A stretch of 64,000 nucleotides of DNA from NCBI RefSeq assembly GCF_000021805.1, contig NC_011726.1, positions 4,186,097 to 4,250,096 of the forward strand, written 5' to 3'. Shown in pieces: positions 18,219 to 29,376 of this stretch. The position numbers and the translations under genes were made by a program. Source of the DNA: Rippkaea orientalis PCC 8801. Lineage in GTDB: Bacteria; Cyanobacteriota; Cyanobacteriia; Cyanobacteriales; Microcystaceae. The notes below the pieces were generated by a model. It did no database searches. It was not told the origin of the DNA and saw nothing but the letters and a program-made list of their open reading frames with translations. Positions within the stretch are counted from its first letter, which is position 1, and each line of letters begins with the position of its first letter.

Positions 18219-18318
18219 GGTTAGGGGAGGGGGGAGGGGGTGAGGGGGGGAGGGGGTGAGGGGGGGAGGGGGTGATATTTTTACTGTTCCCTGTTCCCTG
18301 TTACCTGTTCCCCGTTGC
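18219..18318. repeat. G-run and TTCCCTG tandem repeat tract between pixJ-like and pixL-like genes
   Basis: The whole gap is low complexity. From 18219 to about 18272 it is G-runs of 4-7 separated by A or TGA, repeating a GAGGGGGGAGGGGGTG unit, with G-quadruplex potential. From 18281 to 18315 it is repeats of TTCCCTG. The transcript leader of the kinase gene is therefore a C/T-rich stretch. A degenerate inverted copy lies at 11846-11888. Confidence 0.85.
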
Positions 18319-18319
18319 C

Positions 18320-21300
18320 TTAATTAACCTTAAACTGGCCGGCACTGGCTTGTAATTCCTGCGCCATAGCTAATAATTCTTTAAAAGAAGCCGAAATCTT
18401 GAGAGAATCAGCCGAAGTGTCGTTAGCGATCGCAGCCACTTCTGTCATTACCTCGGTTACGGCTTCTGCTTGTTGGGTTTGTAGATTAGTTGCTTGGGTA
18501 ATTCCGTTCACTAATTGGGTGATATGAACGGTTGCAGTGACTAATTCGTTCAAATTTTCCCGGGTTTCATTGACTAAATTCGTGCCTTCTGCCACCTGAT
18601 CGATCCCCGTATCCATCGCTGCGGCGACTTCTTGGGTTTCATTCTGAATCTCAAGGACTAATTTCTCAATTTCCGTCGTTGCTTCGGCGGACTGGTGGGA
18701 TAAATTCCGTACCTCATCAGCCACTACCGCGAACCCTTTCCCGTATTCTCCAGCGCGAGTGGCTTCTAAGGCAGCATTTAAGGCTAATAAATTCGTCTGT
18801 TTAGCAAAATCACTGATTAAACTGACGACTTTCGAGATTTTTTGCGAAGACTCCCGCAGTCGTTGCACTCGCTTACTGGTTTCGGCCACAGTTTGACGAA
18901 TGCCTAAAATGCTGTCTACTGTCTTATTCATGGCGCGATCGCCCACTTGTAGGGTTTGATTCGCCTTTTCGACTGCCATTCCCACCTGTTGGGCGTTTTC
19001 CGTGGTTGACTCGGTAGCCTTGACCATTTCCTGAATTTTCGCCAAGGCTTGGTTCAATTCCTCAAATTGCTGTTGTGCTTGGGTTGCTAATCCTTCAATC
19101 GCCGTGGTGCTGTCTCCTGTGGTTTCTACCACTTGTTTAGCGGCTTTCTGGACTTGGGTAACAATCTCCCGCAGCGCGTCGATGGTGCAATTATAGGCAT
19201 CAGCAATGGTTCCCACTGCATCATTGGTCACGGGAGCCCGAACGGTTAAATTCCCTGTTGCGGCTGGTTGAACGCTACTGAGTAAGTCAATAACCCGTTT
19301 TTGGAGTTCCTCTTTCGCTCCTTTTTCCCGTTTAACGGTTTCTGCCAATTGTTGGGACTGATCTTCGACTTTTTTGAGGTACTCCCGTTGTTGGATAGCG
19401 ACCCCTAACTGGACACTCGCTTGGACTAATAGGTTAATTTCTCCCTCTTCCCAAGCACGGGTGCGATCGTTCTGATAAGTGGCCAGTAACCCCCACAGTT
19501 GCTCCCCTTTAAAGATCGGGGTCACTAAACAGGCTTTTGCTCCCAATTCTTCGAGAAATTCGCGCTCAAAGGCCGATAAATCGGCTTTTTCGATGTCTTC
19601 CACCACTAGGTTGTCATTTTTGCGATAGCGTCCTCCTCGGTTTTCCTGAATATCGGGATCACGCAGATAAGCTTGTTCGGTTCCTACTAATTTCAGATAA
19701 CCACTTCCTACGTCTTCTGCAATAAATTCCCCACTCCAGTCAATATTAAATTGTAATACCGCCACACGGTCGGCTTTGAGGATTTTTCGCAGTTCTTGGG
19801 AACTGGTGCGGAATAAACTATCGAGTTTTAGTTGTTCTTGACTCTGTTCGATGATTTTTTGGTTAATTTTCGCCAATAATCGGATAAAGTTGGTTTCTCT
19901 TTCTGCCGCTTTGGCTAAATTTTCTGATTGACTGCGAACTTGTTTAAGATAGGCGATTTCTTGGAGTACTGAGCCAATTTGCTGACCAATTTGTTTAAGG
20001 ATATTCACTTCAGCCTTTTCCCAAACTCTTGCCCCAGAATGCTGATATGCACCGATTAATCCCCACAGTTTTTGACCCACAAAAATGGGAGCCGTGATAT
20101 AGGCTTTAATCTCAAATTGTTCTAATTGTTCCAAATAGGAGTCTTCAAATTCCCCTTGATAAACATCATCAATGACTACACATTTTTTGTGCGGTTCAAT
20201 ATCGTTAGACATTTCTAGTAAGAAGGAGTCTTCGGTGAAAGTATTCCCTACTAAAGACTTCATGCTTCCCCCGACGGCTGATTCTGCTACAAATTGGCTT
20301 TGTCCGTCGCGGTTGAAACGGGTAATTCCTATTCGCTCAACCCCTAGGAGTTTTCTCGATTCTCGTGTCGCTAATTGTAAGATTGTCTCTAAAGAACGAG
20401 TCCGTTGGAGTTTTTCGGCTAATCTGGCTAGTCCCCGTTCTCGGTTGGCCACGGTTTCTAGTTCTTGGGATTGATCTTGCAGTTGTTGAATATATTGGGC
20501 CTGTTGGACAGCAATACTCAGTTGGGGCGCAATTTTGAGCATCAATTCAACTTCCCAATCTTGCCACTTTCTGGGGTTAGAATTGTGATAAACGGCCAAT
20601 AATCCCCAGAAGTCCTCATTACGGAAAATAGGGATAATAATATAGGCTTTGGCTTGATATTTTTCCAGAAACTCGATATAACAGGGGCTAAATCCTGCTT
20701 TATAGATATCATTGACGATGGTGATTTTTTTACCCTTGGTATAACTGCCGCCTTTGGTTTCTTGTAGATAGGTGTCAATATCAAAGGTGGGGTCGGTACT
20801 GGAGAGTTTTTTCAGGGTACACCGCTCATCGTTAGTTGTGATAGTACGATAGAGTTGTTGATCCATTTGCTGAAGTTCCATCACGGACACCCATTGAGGA
20901 TTGACAGACTCGGCGATCACTTCTCCACTCCAATCAGCATTAAAGCGATAGACGACGGTGCGATCAGCTTGCAATAGATTACGGATTTCTTGGGTGGTAA
21001 TGCGGAAAACTTCGCTTAAATCTAGGGATTTACGGATCTGATTGATGATTTTATTCGTTGCTCCTGCTTGTTGCGCTTGATATTGCAATTGAGCAACAAA
21101 TTCTCCCTGCTGAATAGCCATTCCTAGGGGAGAACTAATTTGTTGGAGAAGGTCGATTTCTGGGTTTTGCCAAGTCCGTGGACCGGAATTTTGATAACAG
21201 CCCATTAATCCCCAGAGTTTGCGACCTTGGAAGATAGGAACGATAATATAAGCTTTGGCTTGGTATTTTTCGAGGGATTCGATGTAACACTCAGGGAAGT

Positions 21301-23665
21301 CCATGGCGTAAACATCATTAACGGCCGTGACGGTTTCTCCTTGGGAATATTTGCCTCCCCCAGTGGACTCAAAATAGGTATCGGGTTCGAGGAGATCCCC
21401 TTGACTCCATTTTCGTAGGATACAGCGTTCGGTGGCCACGCGATCGCCACTCAAAATCCGGTCGTTGGTTTGTTCGACTAACAGCGATACCCACCCACTC
21501 CCAACGGATTCCGCGACGACGCTGCCTGTCCAATCGGTGTTAAACTGATAAATCAAGGTGCGATCGGCTTTGAGGACTTTTCGGATTTCTTGAACGGCAA
21601 CTTTAAAAATAGTATCCATGTCTTGGGAGTGGCGGATCTTTTTAATAATCGTTGCTTTGGTTCTCTCCCGTTTAGTTGCTTCGGCTTGTTCTTCGGATTG
21701 CCGTTTCAGTTCTTCGACATAATGGGCTTGTTTAATGGCTATCCCTAACTGATCGGAAATATCGAGCATTAATTGAATTTCCGATTCTTGCCAGTTTCGA
21801 GTTCCTGTATTCTGATAACAGCCCAATAACCCCCAGAGTTGTTCATCTTTAAAGATGGGGACAATAATATAGGCTTTGGCTTGATATTTTTCTAATGATT
21901 CAATATAACAAGACGGAAAATCAGTCGCATATATATCATTAATTGCCGTAAATTTTTGCTGGTTTGGATATCTAAAACGCCCTCCTTGAGTTTGTTGGAA
22001 AAAGGTGTCAATTTCTACGAGATCGCCGTGATACCATTTGCGTAGAATACAGCGTTCATTGCTGGTGCGATCGCTTTGCAAGACTTCCTCATTCGTTTGT
22101 TCCACTAAGAGGGAAATCCACCCACTGCCGACGGCTTCTGCTACGGCTTGTCCCGTCCAATCGGAGTTAAATTCGTAGATAACGGCGCGATCGGCTTTGA
22201 GCATTTGACGCACTTCTTGGACGGTAGTTTTAAAGATATTTTCAATCTCATGGGACTGACGAATTTTTTTAATAATCGTGGCTTTGGTTTTTTCTCGTTC
22301 GGCGGCTTCGGCTTGTTCTTGGGATTGACGTTTGAGATCTTCTACATACTGCGCTTGTTTGATAGCAACCGCCAATTGATTGCCCATTTCTATCATTAAT
22401 TTAGTTTCGAGATCTTGCCAATTTCGCAGTCCTGTATTGTTATAACAGCCTAGTAATCCCCAGAGTTTTTGATTTTGAAAAATAGGAACAATAATATAAG
22501 CTGTGGCTTGATATTTTTCTAATGATTCAATATAACAATTGGGAAAATTAGCGGCATAAACATCATTAACCACACTCACTTTTTGACCTCGATTATATTT
22601 TCCTCCAGCCGTACTTTGAAAATAGGTATCGGTACCCACAATATCCCCTTGTGCCCATTTTCTTAAGATACAGCGATCGCTATTGGTGCGATTACTTTGT
22701 AATATTGGGTCGTTGGTTTGTTCGATAAACAGGGAATTCCAACCACTCCCGACTGATTCGGCTACGGGTTGTCCTGTCCAATCAGAATTAAACTGATAGA
22801 TCACAGCACGATCCGCTTTTAATAGGTAGCGAATTTCGTTGGTGGTTGTCTTAAAAATCTCGTCAATATCTTGACTTTGTTGAATCTTTTGAACAATTTT
22901 GTCGAGTAATTTCTCCCGTTCTAATTGTTGTTCAAGTTGCCGCCGTAATTCTTTGGGTTGTAGAGCTAGGGTCAATTCAATGGTAATATGGTGAATGAGA
23001 CTGATATCGGTTTCTTGCCACTGATAGGCTTGTTCGCAGTGTTGAACGACTAATAACCCCCAAATTTCCCCTTCTAGAAGAATCGGTTGAGCGATGCTAC
23101 TTTTTACTTGAAATTTGTCTAAGAGTTGGCGTTGATAGGGGGTTAATTGTTGTGCTTCAATATTACTAATAATGACCCCGTGGGGATCTTCAACATAATC
23201 TTTGGCTTGATGGGCTCCGAATACGCAAACCGGAAGAGGTTCATTCATCGCAGGAGTCCACCCAGATACGACTGATTCGGCAATAACTTTCCCGTTTGTC
23301 TGATTATCAAAGCGATAGATTAGGACACGGGTGGCCGGTAAGTCTTGACGGATGGTGGTGACGGTGTTGCAAAAAAGCTCTTCTATGTTCTTAGCTTCGC
23401 GGATATTCTGACACATTCTGACGATGCGATCACGCTCAATTTTAAACAGCTTCAGGGAGAGTTCTGGGAGTTGCTTAGCAAACTTTTCTAAGGTTTCTAG
23501 CTGTTGCTTAAGCAAGGGGTCTTCTAGTTTTCCTTCTTCTGCTAATTGTGATTGAATCGCCGTGACTGCTTTGGTGATTTCTTCAAGTTCTGGATGTTTC
23601 TCACCTGCTTGAGATTTGTCCCAAATGTTGACGGCTGTTGGTTGGGTTTGTTGGTCTAAAGTCAT
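18320..23665 (-). CDS. pixJ: multi-GAF methyl-accepting chemotaxis protein (PixJ/TaxD type photoreceptor candidate)
   Basis: A 1781-residue protein without membrane spans. Seven GAF domains (about 80-235, 265-440, 470-645, 675-850, 880-1055, 1085-1240, 1270-1425) are joined by charged coiled coils. A HAMP-like segment (about 1450-1505) and an MCP signalling domain end it, with the hairpin tip [23 protein letters not shown]2-5 each hold Cys in the cyanobacteriochrome chromophore position: C377, C586, C793 and C995, in the context F-x-x-C-Y-I-E. The residue after Cys is Tyr, not the usual His. GAF6 has Ser at that place (S1176), and GAF1 and GAF7 lack it. No DxCF motif was seen. Bilin binding is a testable inference. 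The gene lies between cheW- and cheA-type genes. Confidence 0.87.
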   Translation of the reverse strand: MTLDQQTQPTAVNIWDKSQAGEKHPELEEITKAVTAIQSQLAEEGKLEDPLLKQQLETLEKFAKQLPELSLKLFKIERDRIVRMCQNIREAKNIEELFCNTVTTIRQDLPATRVLIYRFDNQTNGKVIAESVVSGWTPAMNEPLPVCVFGAHQAKDYVEDPHGVIISNIEAQQLTPYQRQLLDKFQVKSSIAQPILLEGEIWGLLVVQHCEQAYQWQETDISLIHHITIELTLALQPKELRRQLEQQLEREKLLDKIVQKIQQSQDIDEIFKTTTNEIRYLLKADRAVIYQFNSDWTGQPVAESVGSGWNSLFIEQTNDPILQSNRTNSDRCILRKWAQGDIVGTDTYFQSTAGGKYNRGQKVSVVNDVYAANFPNCYIESLEKYQATAYIIVPIFQNQKLWGLLGCYNNTGLRNWQDLETKLMIEMGNQLAVAIKQAQYVEDLKRQSQEQAEAAEREKTKATIIKKIRQSHEIENIFKTTVQEVRQMLKADRAVIYEFNSDWTGQAVAEAVGSGWISLLVEQTNEEVLQSDRTSNERCILRKWYHGDLVEIDTFFQQTQGGRFRYPNQQKFTAINDIYATDFPSCYIESLEKYQAKAYIIVPIFKDEQLWGLLGCYQNTGTRNWQESEIQLMLDISDQLGIAIKQAHYVEELKRQSEEQAEATKRERTKATIIKKIRHSQDMDTIFKVAVQEIRKVLKADRTLIYQFNTDWTGSVVAESVGSGWVSLLVEQTNDRILSGDRVATERCILRKWSQGDLLEPDTYFESTGGGKYSQGETVTAVNDVYAMDFPECYIESLEKYQAKAYIIVPIFQGRKLWGLMGCYQNSGPRTWQNPEIDLLQQISSPLGMAIQQGEFVAQLQYQAQQAGATNKIINQIRKSLDLSEVFRITTQEIRNLLQADRTVVYRFNADWSGEVIAESVNPQWVSVMELQQMDQQLYRTITTNDERCTLKKLSSTDPTFDIDTYLQETKGGSYTKGKKITIVNDIYKAGFSPCYIEFLEKYQAKAYIIIPIFRNEDFWGLLAVYHNSNPRKWQDWEVELMLKIAPQLSIAVQQAQYIQQLQDQSQELETVANRERGLARLAEKLQRTRSLETILQLATRESRKLLGVERIGITRFNRDGQSQFVAESAVGGSMKSLVGNTFTEDSFLLEMSNDIEPHKKCVVIDDVYQGEFEDSYLEQLEQFEIKAYITAPIFVGQKLWGLIGAYQHSGARVWEKAEVNILKQIGQQIGSVLQEIAYLKQVRSQSENLAKAAERETNFIRLLAKINQKIIEQSQEQLKLDSLFRTSSQELRKILKADRVAVLQFNIDWSGEFIAEDVGSGYLKLVGTEQAYLRDPDIQENRGGRYRKNDNLVVEDIEKADLSAFEREFLEELGAKACLVTPIFKGEQLWGLLATYQNDRTRAWEEGEINLLVQASVQLGVAIQQREYLKKVEDQSQQLAETVKREKGAKEELQKRVIDLLSSVQPAATGNLTVRAPVTNDAVGTIADAYNCTIDALREIVTQVQKAAKQVVETTGDSTTAIEGLATQAQQQFEELNQALAKIQEMVKATESTTENAQQVGMAVEKANQTLQVGDRAMNKTVDSILGIRQTVAETSKRVQRLRESSQKISKVVSLISDFAKQTNLLALNAALEATRAGEYGKGFAVVADEVRNLSHQSAEATTEIEKLVLEIQNETQEVAAAMDTGIDQVAEGTNLVNETRENLNELVTATVHITQLVNGITQATNLQTQQAEAVTEVMTEVAAIANDTSADSLKISASFKELLAMAQELQASAGQFKVN

Positions 23666-23703
23666 AAATAATTCTCGATAAATAAGGATTAACTTAATCG
23701 GTT

Positions 23704-24258
23704 TTATGGGATAACGGATAAGGAACTCACTGTCCTATTTTTTTGATACTCAAAGATTTCGTCAGGATTTAATAGCATAATAATTTCCTGTTGGTTCCCC
23801 GTAAAATGTCCCTCCACAAAGGGTAAAATCTCTGGCGCAAACAACTCTGATGAGGGGGGATGTAGTTCTGATAGATTATATTCAATAATTCCTTGAACAT
23901 TGGGGACAATCAACCCTAACATTTGTTCTTGGTAACACACGACAATCGTCATTAATGACCTATTTCGAGGATGATTATCAGCAAGTGATAGCCAAGACGA
24001 CGGATATTCTAAGAGAATTTTTAAATCAATCATCCAGAGTATTTCACTGCGATAACCATAGATCCCAAAAACCCAATTCGGCATCTCAGGAACCGGTAAA
24101 ATCTCTTTTTCAGGAACGGCAATAATTTCCTTGACAATTTTGGCTTCTAGCAAGGCACTCACATTGGTTCCTAGCTGAAACTGTAAAAATTTTTGCCCTG
24201 ACTGGCTAGACTCGGTTGAGGCAATTTTTGCTAGAGTCATGAATCCTGTCTCGATCAA
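23704..24258 (-). CDS. pixI: CheW-type adaptor (PixI type)
   Basis: A 184-residue CheW-domain protein with [19 protein letters not shown], the [18 protein letters not shown] strand pattern and [18 protein letters not shown] at the C-terminus. CheW couples receptor and kinase in the cytoplasmic array. It sits between the response regulator and the receptor genes, 38 bases before the receptor start, which matches the pixI position in the Synechocystis pix operon. The name follows context. Confidence 0.85.
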   Translation of the reverse strand: MIETGFMTLAKIASTESSQSGQKFLQFQLGTNVSALLEAKIVKEIIAVPEKEILPVPEMPNWVFGIYGYRSEILWMIDLKILLEYPSSWLSLADNHPRNRSLMTIVVCYQEQMLGLIVPNVQGIIEYNLSELHPPSSELFAPEILPFVEGHFTGNQQEIIMLLNPDEIFEYQKNRTVSSLSVIP

Positions 24259-24387
24259 CAGTTAATAGTTGTCACATTTTCCTCACACTGTTTTATTTTA
24301 TTGGGCTTTTGTCTAGGTTTTTGAAAAATTTAATAAAATTAACACAATAAGAAAATACTCGATTTTATCCCTAACTCTCATCGGTTT

Positions 24388-25578
24388 TTAAAACAGACTA
24401 CTCGAAGACAACGTCTGTACTGCTTTAAGAATTTCTTCGGTTTTGATGGGTTTATTCAAAAACCCGGAGGCTCCTGCGGTTTTGGCTTGAACTCTATCTA
24501 CAAAAGCATCATTACTGGTCAAAATTACAACAGGAATTTCTTTTAATTTAGAAGTCTGTTGAATTTTAGCGCAGAGTTCGTAGCCATTCATAATTGGCAT
24601 TCCAATGTCCAAAAAAATTAAATCTGGGTGATGGGTAATCAGTTGAGGAATGGCTTCTATGGCATTTTCAATTCCCAAAAAATTATACCCTGCTTTGGTG
24701 AGGATATATTTCATCATGTGACGCACTTGTGGACTATCGTCAATACAAGCAATGAGGGGCTGACTTTTTACCGTATATTTAGACTTTTGACTTTGGGCAA
24801 TAATGGGACTCAAAGGCGTATTTTTATTTTGTAAGTCAGCGATGGTAATAAATTCTAATAAGCCCTTATGAACATAGATACTTAAAGAATAGGTAAACTT
24901 ACATAAGTCTTGATTCATCAGGACTGACAAATCCCGTAAACTATGTTGATTATCTAAGACTCTGATAAAGTTTTCATAAACAATGGTTGGCACTTCTTGC
25001 GCTAATCTTTGGGGATCAACTACTCTCGGAGAAAGGTTAGGAGACCAGTTTTGAAGCCCTTGACGACACCAATCTGACCAACCTTCTCGAGCTTGCCGAG
25101 AACATTCTTTAAAGTCTACAAAAGTGATCGGAACTTGTAGCCCTGATGCCAGGAGAAAATCAGCCGATTTTTGATATATAACATACTTATTATTACTTTT
25201 ATGCTCTTGCTGAGTAATATCAAAAAAGGCTTCTGTGGCTTGACTAAAAATTAACTGTTTGATTTGTTCTCTGCTGGCGATATCTCGATTTAATAAAATA
25301 CTTAAAAGATAGTAATTCCAGCACTCAAATTGCTCAGATTCCTCAATGTCCTCACTATGAATTTGATCCAATAAACCGTGTTTTTTTAAATGCCTTTGCC
25401 AAGACCGATAAGCATGACAACCCCCATGAACCCAGATCATTCGCCCTCGTAAAAAGTAGATTATCCACCGTTCTTGATTAGTCGATTCTACTTCTAATTT
25501 TCCGGTTGATTTTTGGTTTTCAATGGCGATTAACTGCTGGGTTAGGTTTGACTGTGAAAAGTTATCATTAAAGTTCAT
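24388..25578 (-). CDS. pixG: PatA-type response regulator (PixG type)
   Basis: A 396-residue protein. The N-terminal about 250 residues match the PATAN/DUF4388 region of PatA-like regulators (NLTQQLIAIENQKSTGKLEV opening, YFLRGRMIWVHGG). A C-terminal receiver starts near residue 275 with the acidic pair in IACIDDSPQ and phosphoacceptor D324 (LIFLDIGMP). PatA proteins regulate type IV pilus-based phototaxis and heterocyst patterning. It is the promoter-proximal gene of the cluster. The order pixG-pixI-pixJ-pixL is seen here, with no separate pixH/cheY gene. Confidence 0.85.
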   Translation of the reverse strand: MNFNDNFSQSNLTQQLIAIENQKSTGKLEVESTNQERWIIYFLRGRMIWVHGGCHAYRSWQRHLKKHGLLDQIHSEDIEESEQFECWNYYLLSILLNRDIASREQIKQLIFSQATEAFFDITQQEHKSNNKYVIYQKSADFLLASGLQVPITFVDFKECSRQAREGWSDWCRQGLQNWSPNLSPRVVDPQRLAQEVPTIVYENFIRVLDNQHSLRDLSVLMNQDLCKFTYSLSIYVHKGLLEFITIADLQNKNTPLSPIIAQSQKSKYTVKSQPLIACIDDSPQVRHMMKYILTKAGYNFLGIENAIEAIPQLITHHPDLIFLDIGMPIMNGYELCAKIQQTSKLKEIPVVILTSNDAFVDRVQAKTAGASGFLNKPIKTEEILKAVQTLSSSSLF

Positions 25579-25718
25579 GAAGCCACTTTAGGGTTAAGGG
25601 AGGCAAAACCCCTGAGATAATGATGCTAGACCTAATGGCCATTATAATACTATCTGTCATAGAACTTGTCTAAATTTTGGGGAGCGAGATTAGCCCTAAT
25701 CCTAAACTTGATCATCTT

Positions 25719-26744
25719 TTAAATTTCTCTTAATCTGGGGGTAATTTTTAAGTCAGATAAGTTGGCATTTCCTGTACAAAATAGGACTGTTTTAATTTCG
25801 GCTATTAGTAACTCAACTAACTCCTCAAGGGTTTGTGGAGACTCGGAGGCAGCTTGTAGGAAGGGAAAGGCTAAACCCCCTAAGTCGGCTCCTAGGGCGA
25901 TCGCTTTAGCTACGTCTAAGCCATTACGCAACCCTCCAGAGGCAATTAAAGGAATTTCTGGGTGAAATCGTCGGATTTCTGTGAGACAATCTGCGGTGGA
26001 AATGCCCCAATCTGCAAAGGTTTGTCCTAGTTTCCGTTTTAAAGGGTTTGTTGCCCGCTCACTTTCGACTTTTGCCCAAGAGGTTCCCCCTGCTCCGGCA
26101 ACATCGATGGCACTCACTCCAGCTTCAATTAGCTTCTGCGCCATGGGTTGGGATATGCCATTACCCACTTCTTTAGCAATTACGGGAACGGGTAGTGAGT
26201 AACATACTTTGTTTATTTTGTCAAGCAATCCTTTAAAATTTGTATCTCCTTTGGTTTGAATACATTCTTGCAGGGGATTAATATGAAGAATAAGGGCATC
26301 AGCTTGTAATAATTCAACGACTTTTAAGCATTCTTCTATTCCATAGGTATAATTAAGCTGCACGGCTCCTAAATTAGCCAATAAAAGAATATTTGGAGCA
26401 ACAGAGCGTACCGTGAAGGTATCACAAACTTCGGGTTTTTCCACTGCTACCCGTTGAGAACCGACTCCCATGGCTAGTCTATAGGTTTGAGCCACTTCTG
26501 CGAGGCGAAAATTGATCATTTTTGCCTGTGGGGTTCCTCCTGTCATGGAAGAAATCAGCAAAGGTGCTTCTAAAGATTTTCCCAGAAACGTTGTAGAGAG
26601 GTCAATTTCGTTAAAATCTAACTCTGGTAAGCAACAGTGGGTAAAGCGATAGCGTTCTAACCCATTGCTGAGTTGGCGAAATTGTACGTCTTCTTCCAGA
26701 CAAATTCGCAAGTGATCGTCTTTGCGGATCTGGGTGTTACTCAT
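25719..26744 (-). CDS. fni: type 2 isopentenyl-diphosphate delta-isomerase
   Basis: A 341-residue FMN-dependent isomerase that interconverts IPP and DMAPP for carotenoid, chlorophyll-phytyl and quinone synthesis. Signatures: [30 protein letters not shown], the glycine-rich FMN loop [15 protein letters not shown], and [20 protein letters not shown]. Full length. It faces away from the universal stress protein gene across a 147-base divergent promoter region. Confidence 0.95.
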   Translation of the reverse strand: MSNTQIRKDDHLRICLEEDVQFRQLSNGLERYRFTHCCLPELDFNEIDLSTTFLGKSLEAPLLISSMTGGTPQAKMINFRLAEVAQTYRLAMGVGSQRVAVEKPEVCDTFTVRSVAPNILLLANLGAVQLNYTYGIEECLKVVELLQADALILHINPLQECIQTKGDTNFKGLLDKINKVCYSLPVPVIAKEVGNGISQPMAQKLIEAGVSAIDVAGAGGTSWAKVESERATNPLKRKLGQTFADWGISTADCLTEIRRFHPEIPLIASGGLRNGLDVAKAIALGADLGGLAFPFLQAASESPQTLEELVELLIAEIKTVLFCTGNANLSDLKITPRLREI

Positions 26745-26891
26745 TGCAGTGACCAGAAATTAGAGATAGTTATTTAGTTATTAGTTATAGCAGTCTCAGG
26801 CAGTGAAGACAAGGTTAAACTATAGATAGAGGTCAAGAATTTCTCTGTGACTTTTCTTAACTATTTTTCAATAAATTCAATGAATTGACCT

Positions 26892-27335
26892 ATGAGTTTA
26901 TTAACCAGCGATCGCGTTTTGGTTCCTATTGACTTTTCTGAGACATCGTTACAAATGCTTGATGAAACTATTAAGTTTTTTCCAGACTCTTGTAACATTT
27001 ATGTCCTCTATGTTTTGCCTCGTTTGCTACCCATGGAACCGGGAGTCATTTGGCAAACAGTTACTGATGAAACTCGCACCGAAAATGTAGAAAAGATTTT
27101 TTATCAACGCTATCCGAAATCCCTAGACACCCCCCTACATTTTGAGGTGAAAATTGGTGATCCGGGGTCAGAAATTATTGACTATGCTCAATCCCATAAT
27201 ATTAATTTAATTGTGATTGCTTCCCATGGTAATACTGGGTTAAATCGTTTTTTATTGGGATCGGTAGCAGAACGAGTGGTGCGCTTTGCGAAATGCCCTG
27301 TTTTAGTCTGGCGATCGCCACAAAAACAGAAATAG
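26892..27335 (+). CDS. universal stress protein (UspA family)
   Basis: A 147-residue single-domain USP. It opens VLVPIDFSETSLQML and ends with the nucleotide-binding loop IASHGNTGLNRFLLGSVAERVVRFAKCPVLVWR, the G-2x-G-9x-G(S/T) pattern of ATP-binding members. Likely a cytoplasmic stress-response protein; the specific stimulus cannot be read. Confidence 0.93.
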   Translation: MSLLTSDRVLVPIDFSETSLQMLDETIKFFPDSCNIYVLYVLPRLLPMEPGVIWQTVTDETRTENVEKIFYQRYPKSLDTPLHFEVKIGDPGSEIIDYAQSHNINLIVIASHGNTGLNRFLLGSVAERVVRFAKCPVLVWRSPQKQK

Positions 27336-27421
27336 AAAATCTCAGATCTTGTAGTTACTGTTTTGATTTCCTTTTCTGTCTTATCTCTTGCTTTTGATTA
27401 TTGAGTATATTTATTTTTATT

Positions 27422-27459
27422 CAATATTTTAGGAACCCTAAAATTAGGGTAAATATTGC
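27422..27459. terminator. candidate bidirectional hairpin between convergent genes
   Basis: CAATATTT and AAATATTG flank an inner perfect stem ACCCTAAAATTAGGGT (27435-27450). It lies in the 137-base gap between the convergent stress protein and PhoD-type genes. The T-run is short, so this is a moderate candidate. Confidence 0.5.
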
Positions 27460-27472
27460 ACACCCTAGGGAA

Positions 27473-29194
27473 TTATTTCTCCTTAAAAATTGATGAGATA
27501 ATTGAGGGTAAAAAGCATAAACTACAGATAGCAAAAACTATTAATAAACTTAAAGAGAAGGAAGGTTTAGGGGTTTTTGTAGGAGTTACCTCAAATTGAT
27601 TGATAATCACAGGATTTCTCGTTAAAACTGGACTATTTGGTGTCAGTTCAGCCTCAGTATAGGGATCAATGCCATAGGTGGTTACTGTCAATTTTTGAGT
27701 ATTTTGATCGATGTCAAATTTTGTCCAACCGTAGGTGTGGGTGTTAACATATCCTCCTTGAATAAGTTGAGCATTAATTAATCCGTTAGCCTGAGATAAA
27801 TTGTTATCTAACCCCAAAGGATCGTAGCCAAAAGGTGTGATTTGTTGATCAACTAATTGCCGAATAAAATTATCTTTAGCATCCCTTGTTGTGAGGGAAT
27901 TATAAAAAGCAACCTGTTGAGGAGTTAATCGTTTTAACTGAGAAGCTAACCCAATGACACTCGGACCAAAGGGGGCATTAAAAGCAACCGATCCCGTGGT
28001 CACTTCAAAGGAATTGGTAGGAATTTGTTGGCTATTGGGAGAGAGTTGATAGGTTAAATTATTGACTAAATTACCATGAATGTCCGCCGCAATAAAGACA
28101 ACATTATTAATGTTATTTTCATCAATGAATTTGAGGATTTCGGTTCGTTCTGCGGCGTAACCTTCAAAGCGATCTGAAGCAAAGATTACCCCTAAATTTT
28201 GGATAGGTTCAGGAACCAGAATAAATTTCCAAGTCACTCCCTTATTGTGTGCCGTCAATAAATCATGTTTAAGATCATCAAGTTGCGCCTTTCCTAACAT
28301 GGTTCGAGAAGGGTTAAAGGAATTGGTGAGAAATTGATTTACTTGTGTTGAATCGCTAGGATTGGTAACATTAGGTAGGGTTTGATCTCGAAAAGAACGG
28401 TTATCTAAAATGATAATCTGGGCATCCTTACCATAGGTTGTAGAACGATACAATTTAGGTTTATTTTCAGTACGGCGATCGCCCGTGTTAGCATAGGTTT
28501 GATTTTTGATAGGATGGTATTCTTGAAACGCTTGTAACCCAGTCTGATAAAGAGTACTTTCATTAATCAATATTCCTGGGGAATCGCTAAATCTTGAATC
28601 GGTGGAAACATCAGCCCCTCCTGCGAAATCATTGGTCACTTCGTGGTCATCAATGGTAGCAAAAATTGAGGTAGAAGATCGCAAGTCTCCCCAAGTATTT
28701 AGTCCGAAGCGATCGCCATAAACTTCTTGATATTTTAGACGAAAATCTGTTATGGTTTCTGCTTGGGATTTGTTAACAGCAGGGGAGGGATAATCAGCAT
28801 AAATTGTATCGCCGTGCAAGATGAAAAAGTCTAGGTTTTGTTCATCAGCATTGGCAATAGCTGGATAGGGACTTAATTCACCTCTCCAGTCTCCAGAAAC
28901 GCCAAATTTTAACCCCTTTTGTTGTCCAATTTCTGCCGCCGTTTTGAAAGTCCCAAGGGTGGTTTGGCTGTTAGCATCAGTAACTCGATAATAATATTGA
29001 GTTCCTGGGCTTAAATCCGTCACAGAAACCTTAACTGGAAGATTAATATCGGTTATGGTTTGGGTAATACTTCCTGCAATTGTTGTGAAATTAGGATCGG
29101 TTGAATACTCAAAAGTAACCTTTCCAGTATAATTACTTTGCGTCCATAAAACACTAGAATTTTGGTTAGTATCTCCACTGGCAATATTAGGCAT
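27473..29194 (-). CDS. PhoD-type metallophosphatase with C-terminal membrane segment
   Basis: A 573-residue protein. The N-terminal about 95 residues form the beta-sandwich domain preceding PhoD (ASGDTNQNSSVLWTQSN, then LSPGTQYYYRVTD). The metallophosphatase core has GDWRGE, ILHGDTIYAD, ATIDDHEVTNDF and VVFIAADIHGN, the metal ligands of the PhoD family. A hydrophobic segment (SLSLLIVFAICSLCFLPSII) and FKEK end the chain. No signal peptide is visible at MPNIASGD, so it either starts further upstream, is anchored by the C-terminal segment, or is cytoplasmic. PhoD enzymes hydrolyse phosphodiesters and phosphomonoesters, often under phosphate limitation; no Pho box was recognised. Confidence 0.85.
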   Translation of the reverse strand: MPNIASGDTNQNSSVLWTQSNYTGKVTFEYSTDPNFTTIAGSITQTITDINLPVKVSVTDLSPGTQYYYRVTDANSQTTLGTFKTAAEIGQQKGLKFGVSGDWRGELSPYPAIANADEQNLDFFILHGDTIYADYPSPAVNKSQAETITDFRLKYQEVYGDRFGLNTWGDLRSSTSIFATIDDHEVTNDFAGGADVSTDSRFSDSPGILINESTLYQTGLQAFQEYHPIKNQTYANTGDRRTENKPKLYRSTTYGKDAQIIILDNRSFRDQTLPNVTNPSDSTQVNQFLTNSFNPSRTMLGKAQLDDLKHDLLTAHNKGVTWKFILVPEPIQNLGVIFASDRFEGYAAERTEILKFIDENNINNVVFIAADIHGNLVNNLTYQLSPNSQQIPTNSFEVTTGSVAFNAPFGPSVIGLASQLKRLTPQQVAFYNSLTTRDAKDNFIRQLVDQQITPFGYDPLGLDNNLSQANGLINAQLIQGGYVNTHTYGWTKFDIDQNTQKLTVTTYGIDPYTEAELTPNSPVLTRNPVIINQFEVTPTKTPKPSFSLSLLIVFAICSLCFLPSIISSIFKEK

Positions 29195-29314
29195 AACTTT
29201 AGTTAGATATCATTGGAGTTAACTACCAGGATAAGGCAACAGACAAGGATTAACTTTTAATAATTATTGACTTATTTTTATTTTTAAGACTAACTATTAA
29301 AAAATATCAAGAAA

Positions 29315-29343
29315 TGAAAAAATCTCCGATTAATATCGGAGAT
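29315..29343 (-). terminator. Rho-independent terminator after hspA
   Basis: On the minus strand the hairpin ATCTCCGAT-ATTA-ATCGGAGAT (29322-29343) is followed directly by TTTTTT. It starts 33 bases after the small heat-shock gene stop codon. Stem and T-run are textbook. Confidence 0.88.
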
Positions 29344-29376
29344 ATACTTGAGAATCATAAACTGAATTAACTTTGA

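Noticed and set aside
18219-18318. CRISPR-like repetition
   Set aside because: Units are short and without unique spacers; low-complexity G/C runs only.
20172-22399. Plus-strand open frames inside the multi-GAF gene
   Set aside because: Repeat with each GAF unit as mirror shadows of the real gene.
24280-24310. CCTCACAC resembling the Yfr1 small-RNA core
   Set aside because: Only eight bases match and the flanking hairpins required for Yfr1 are absent.
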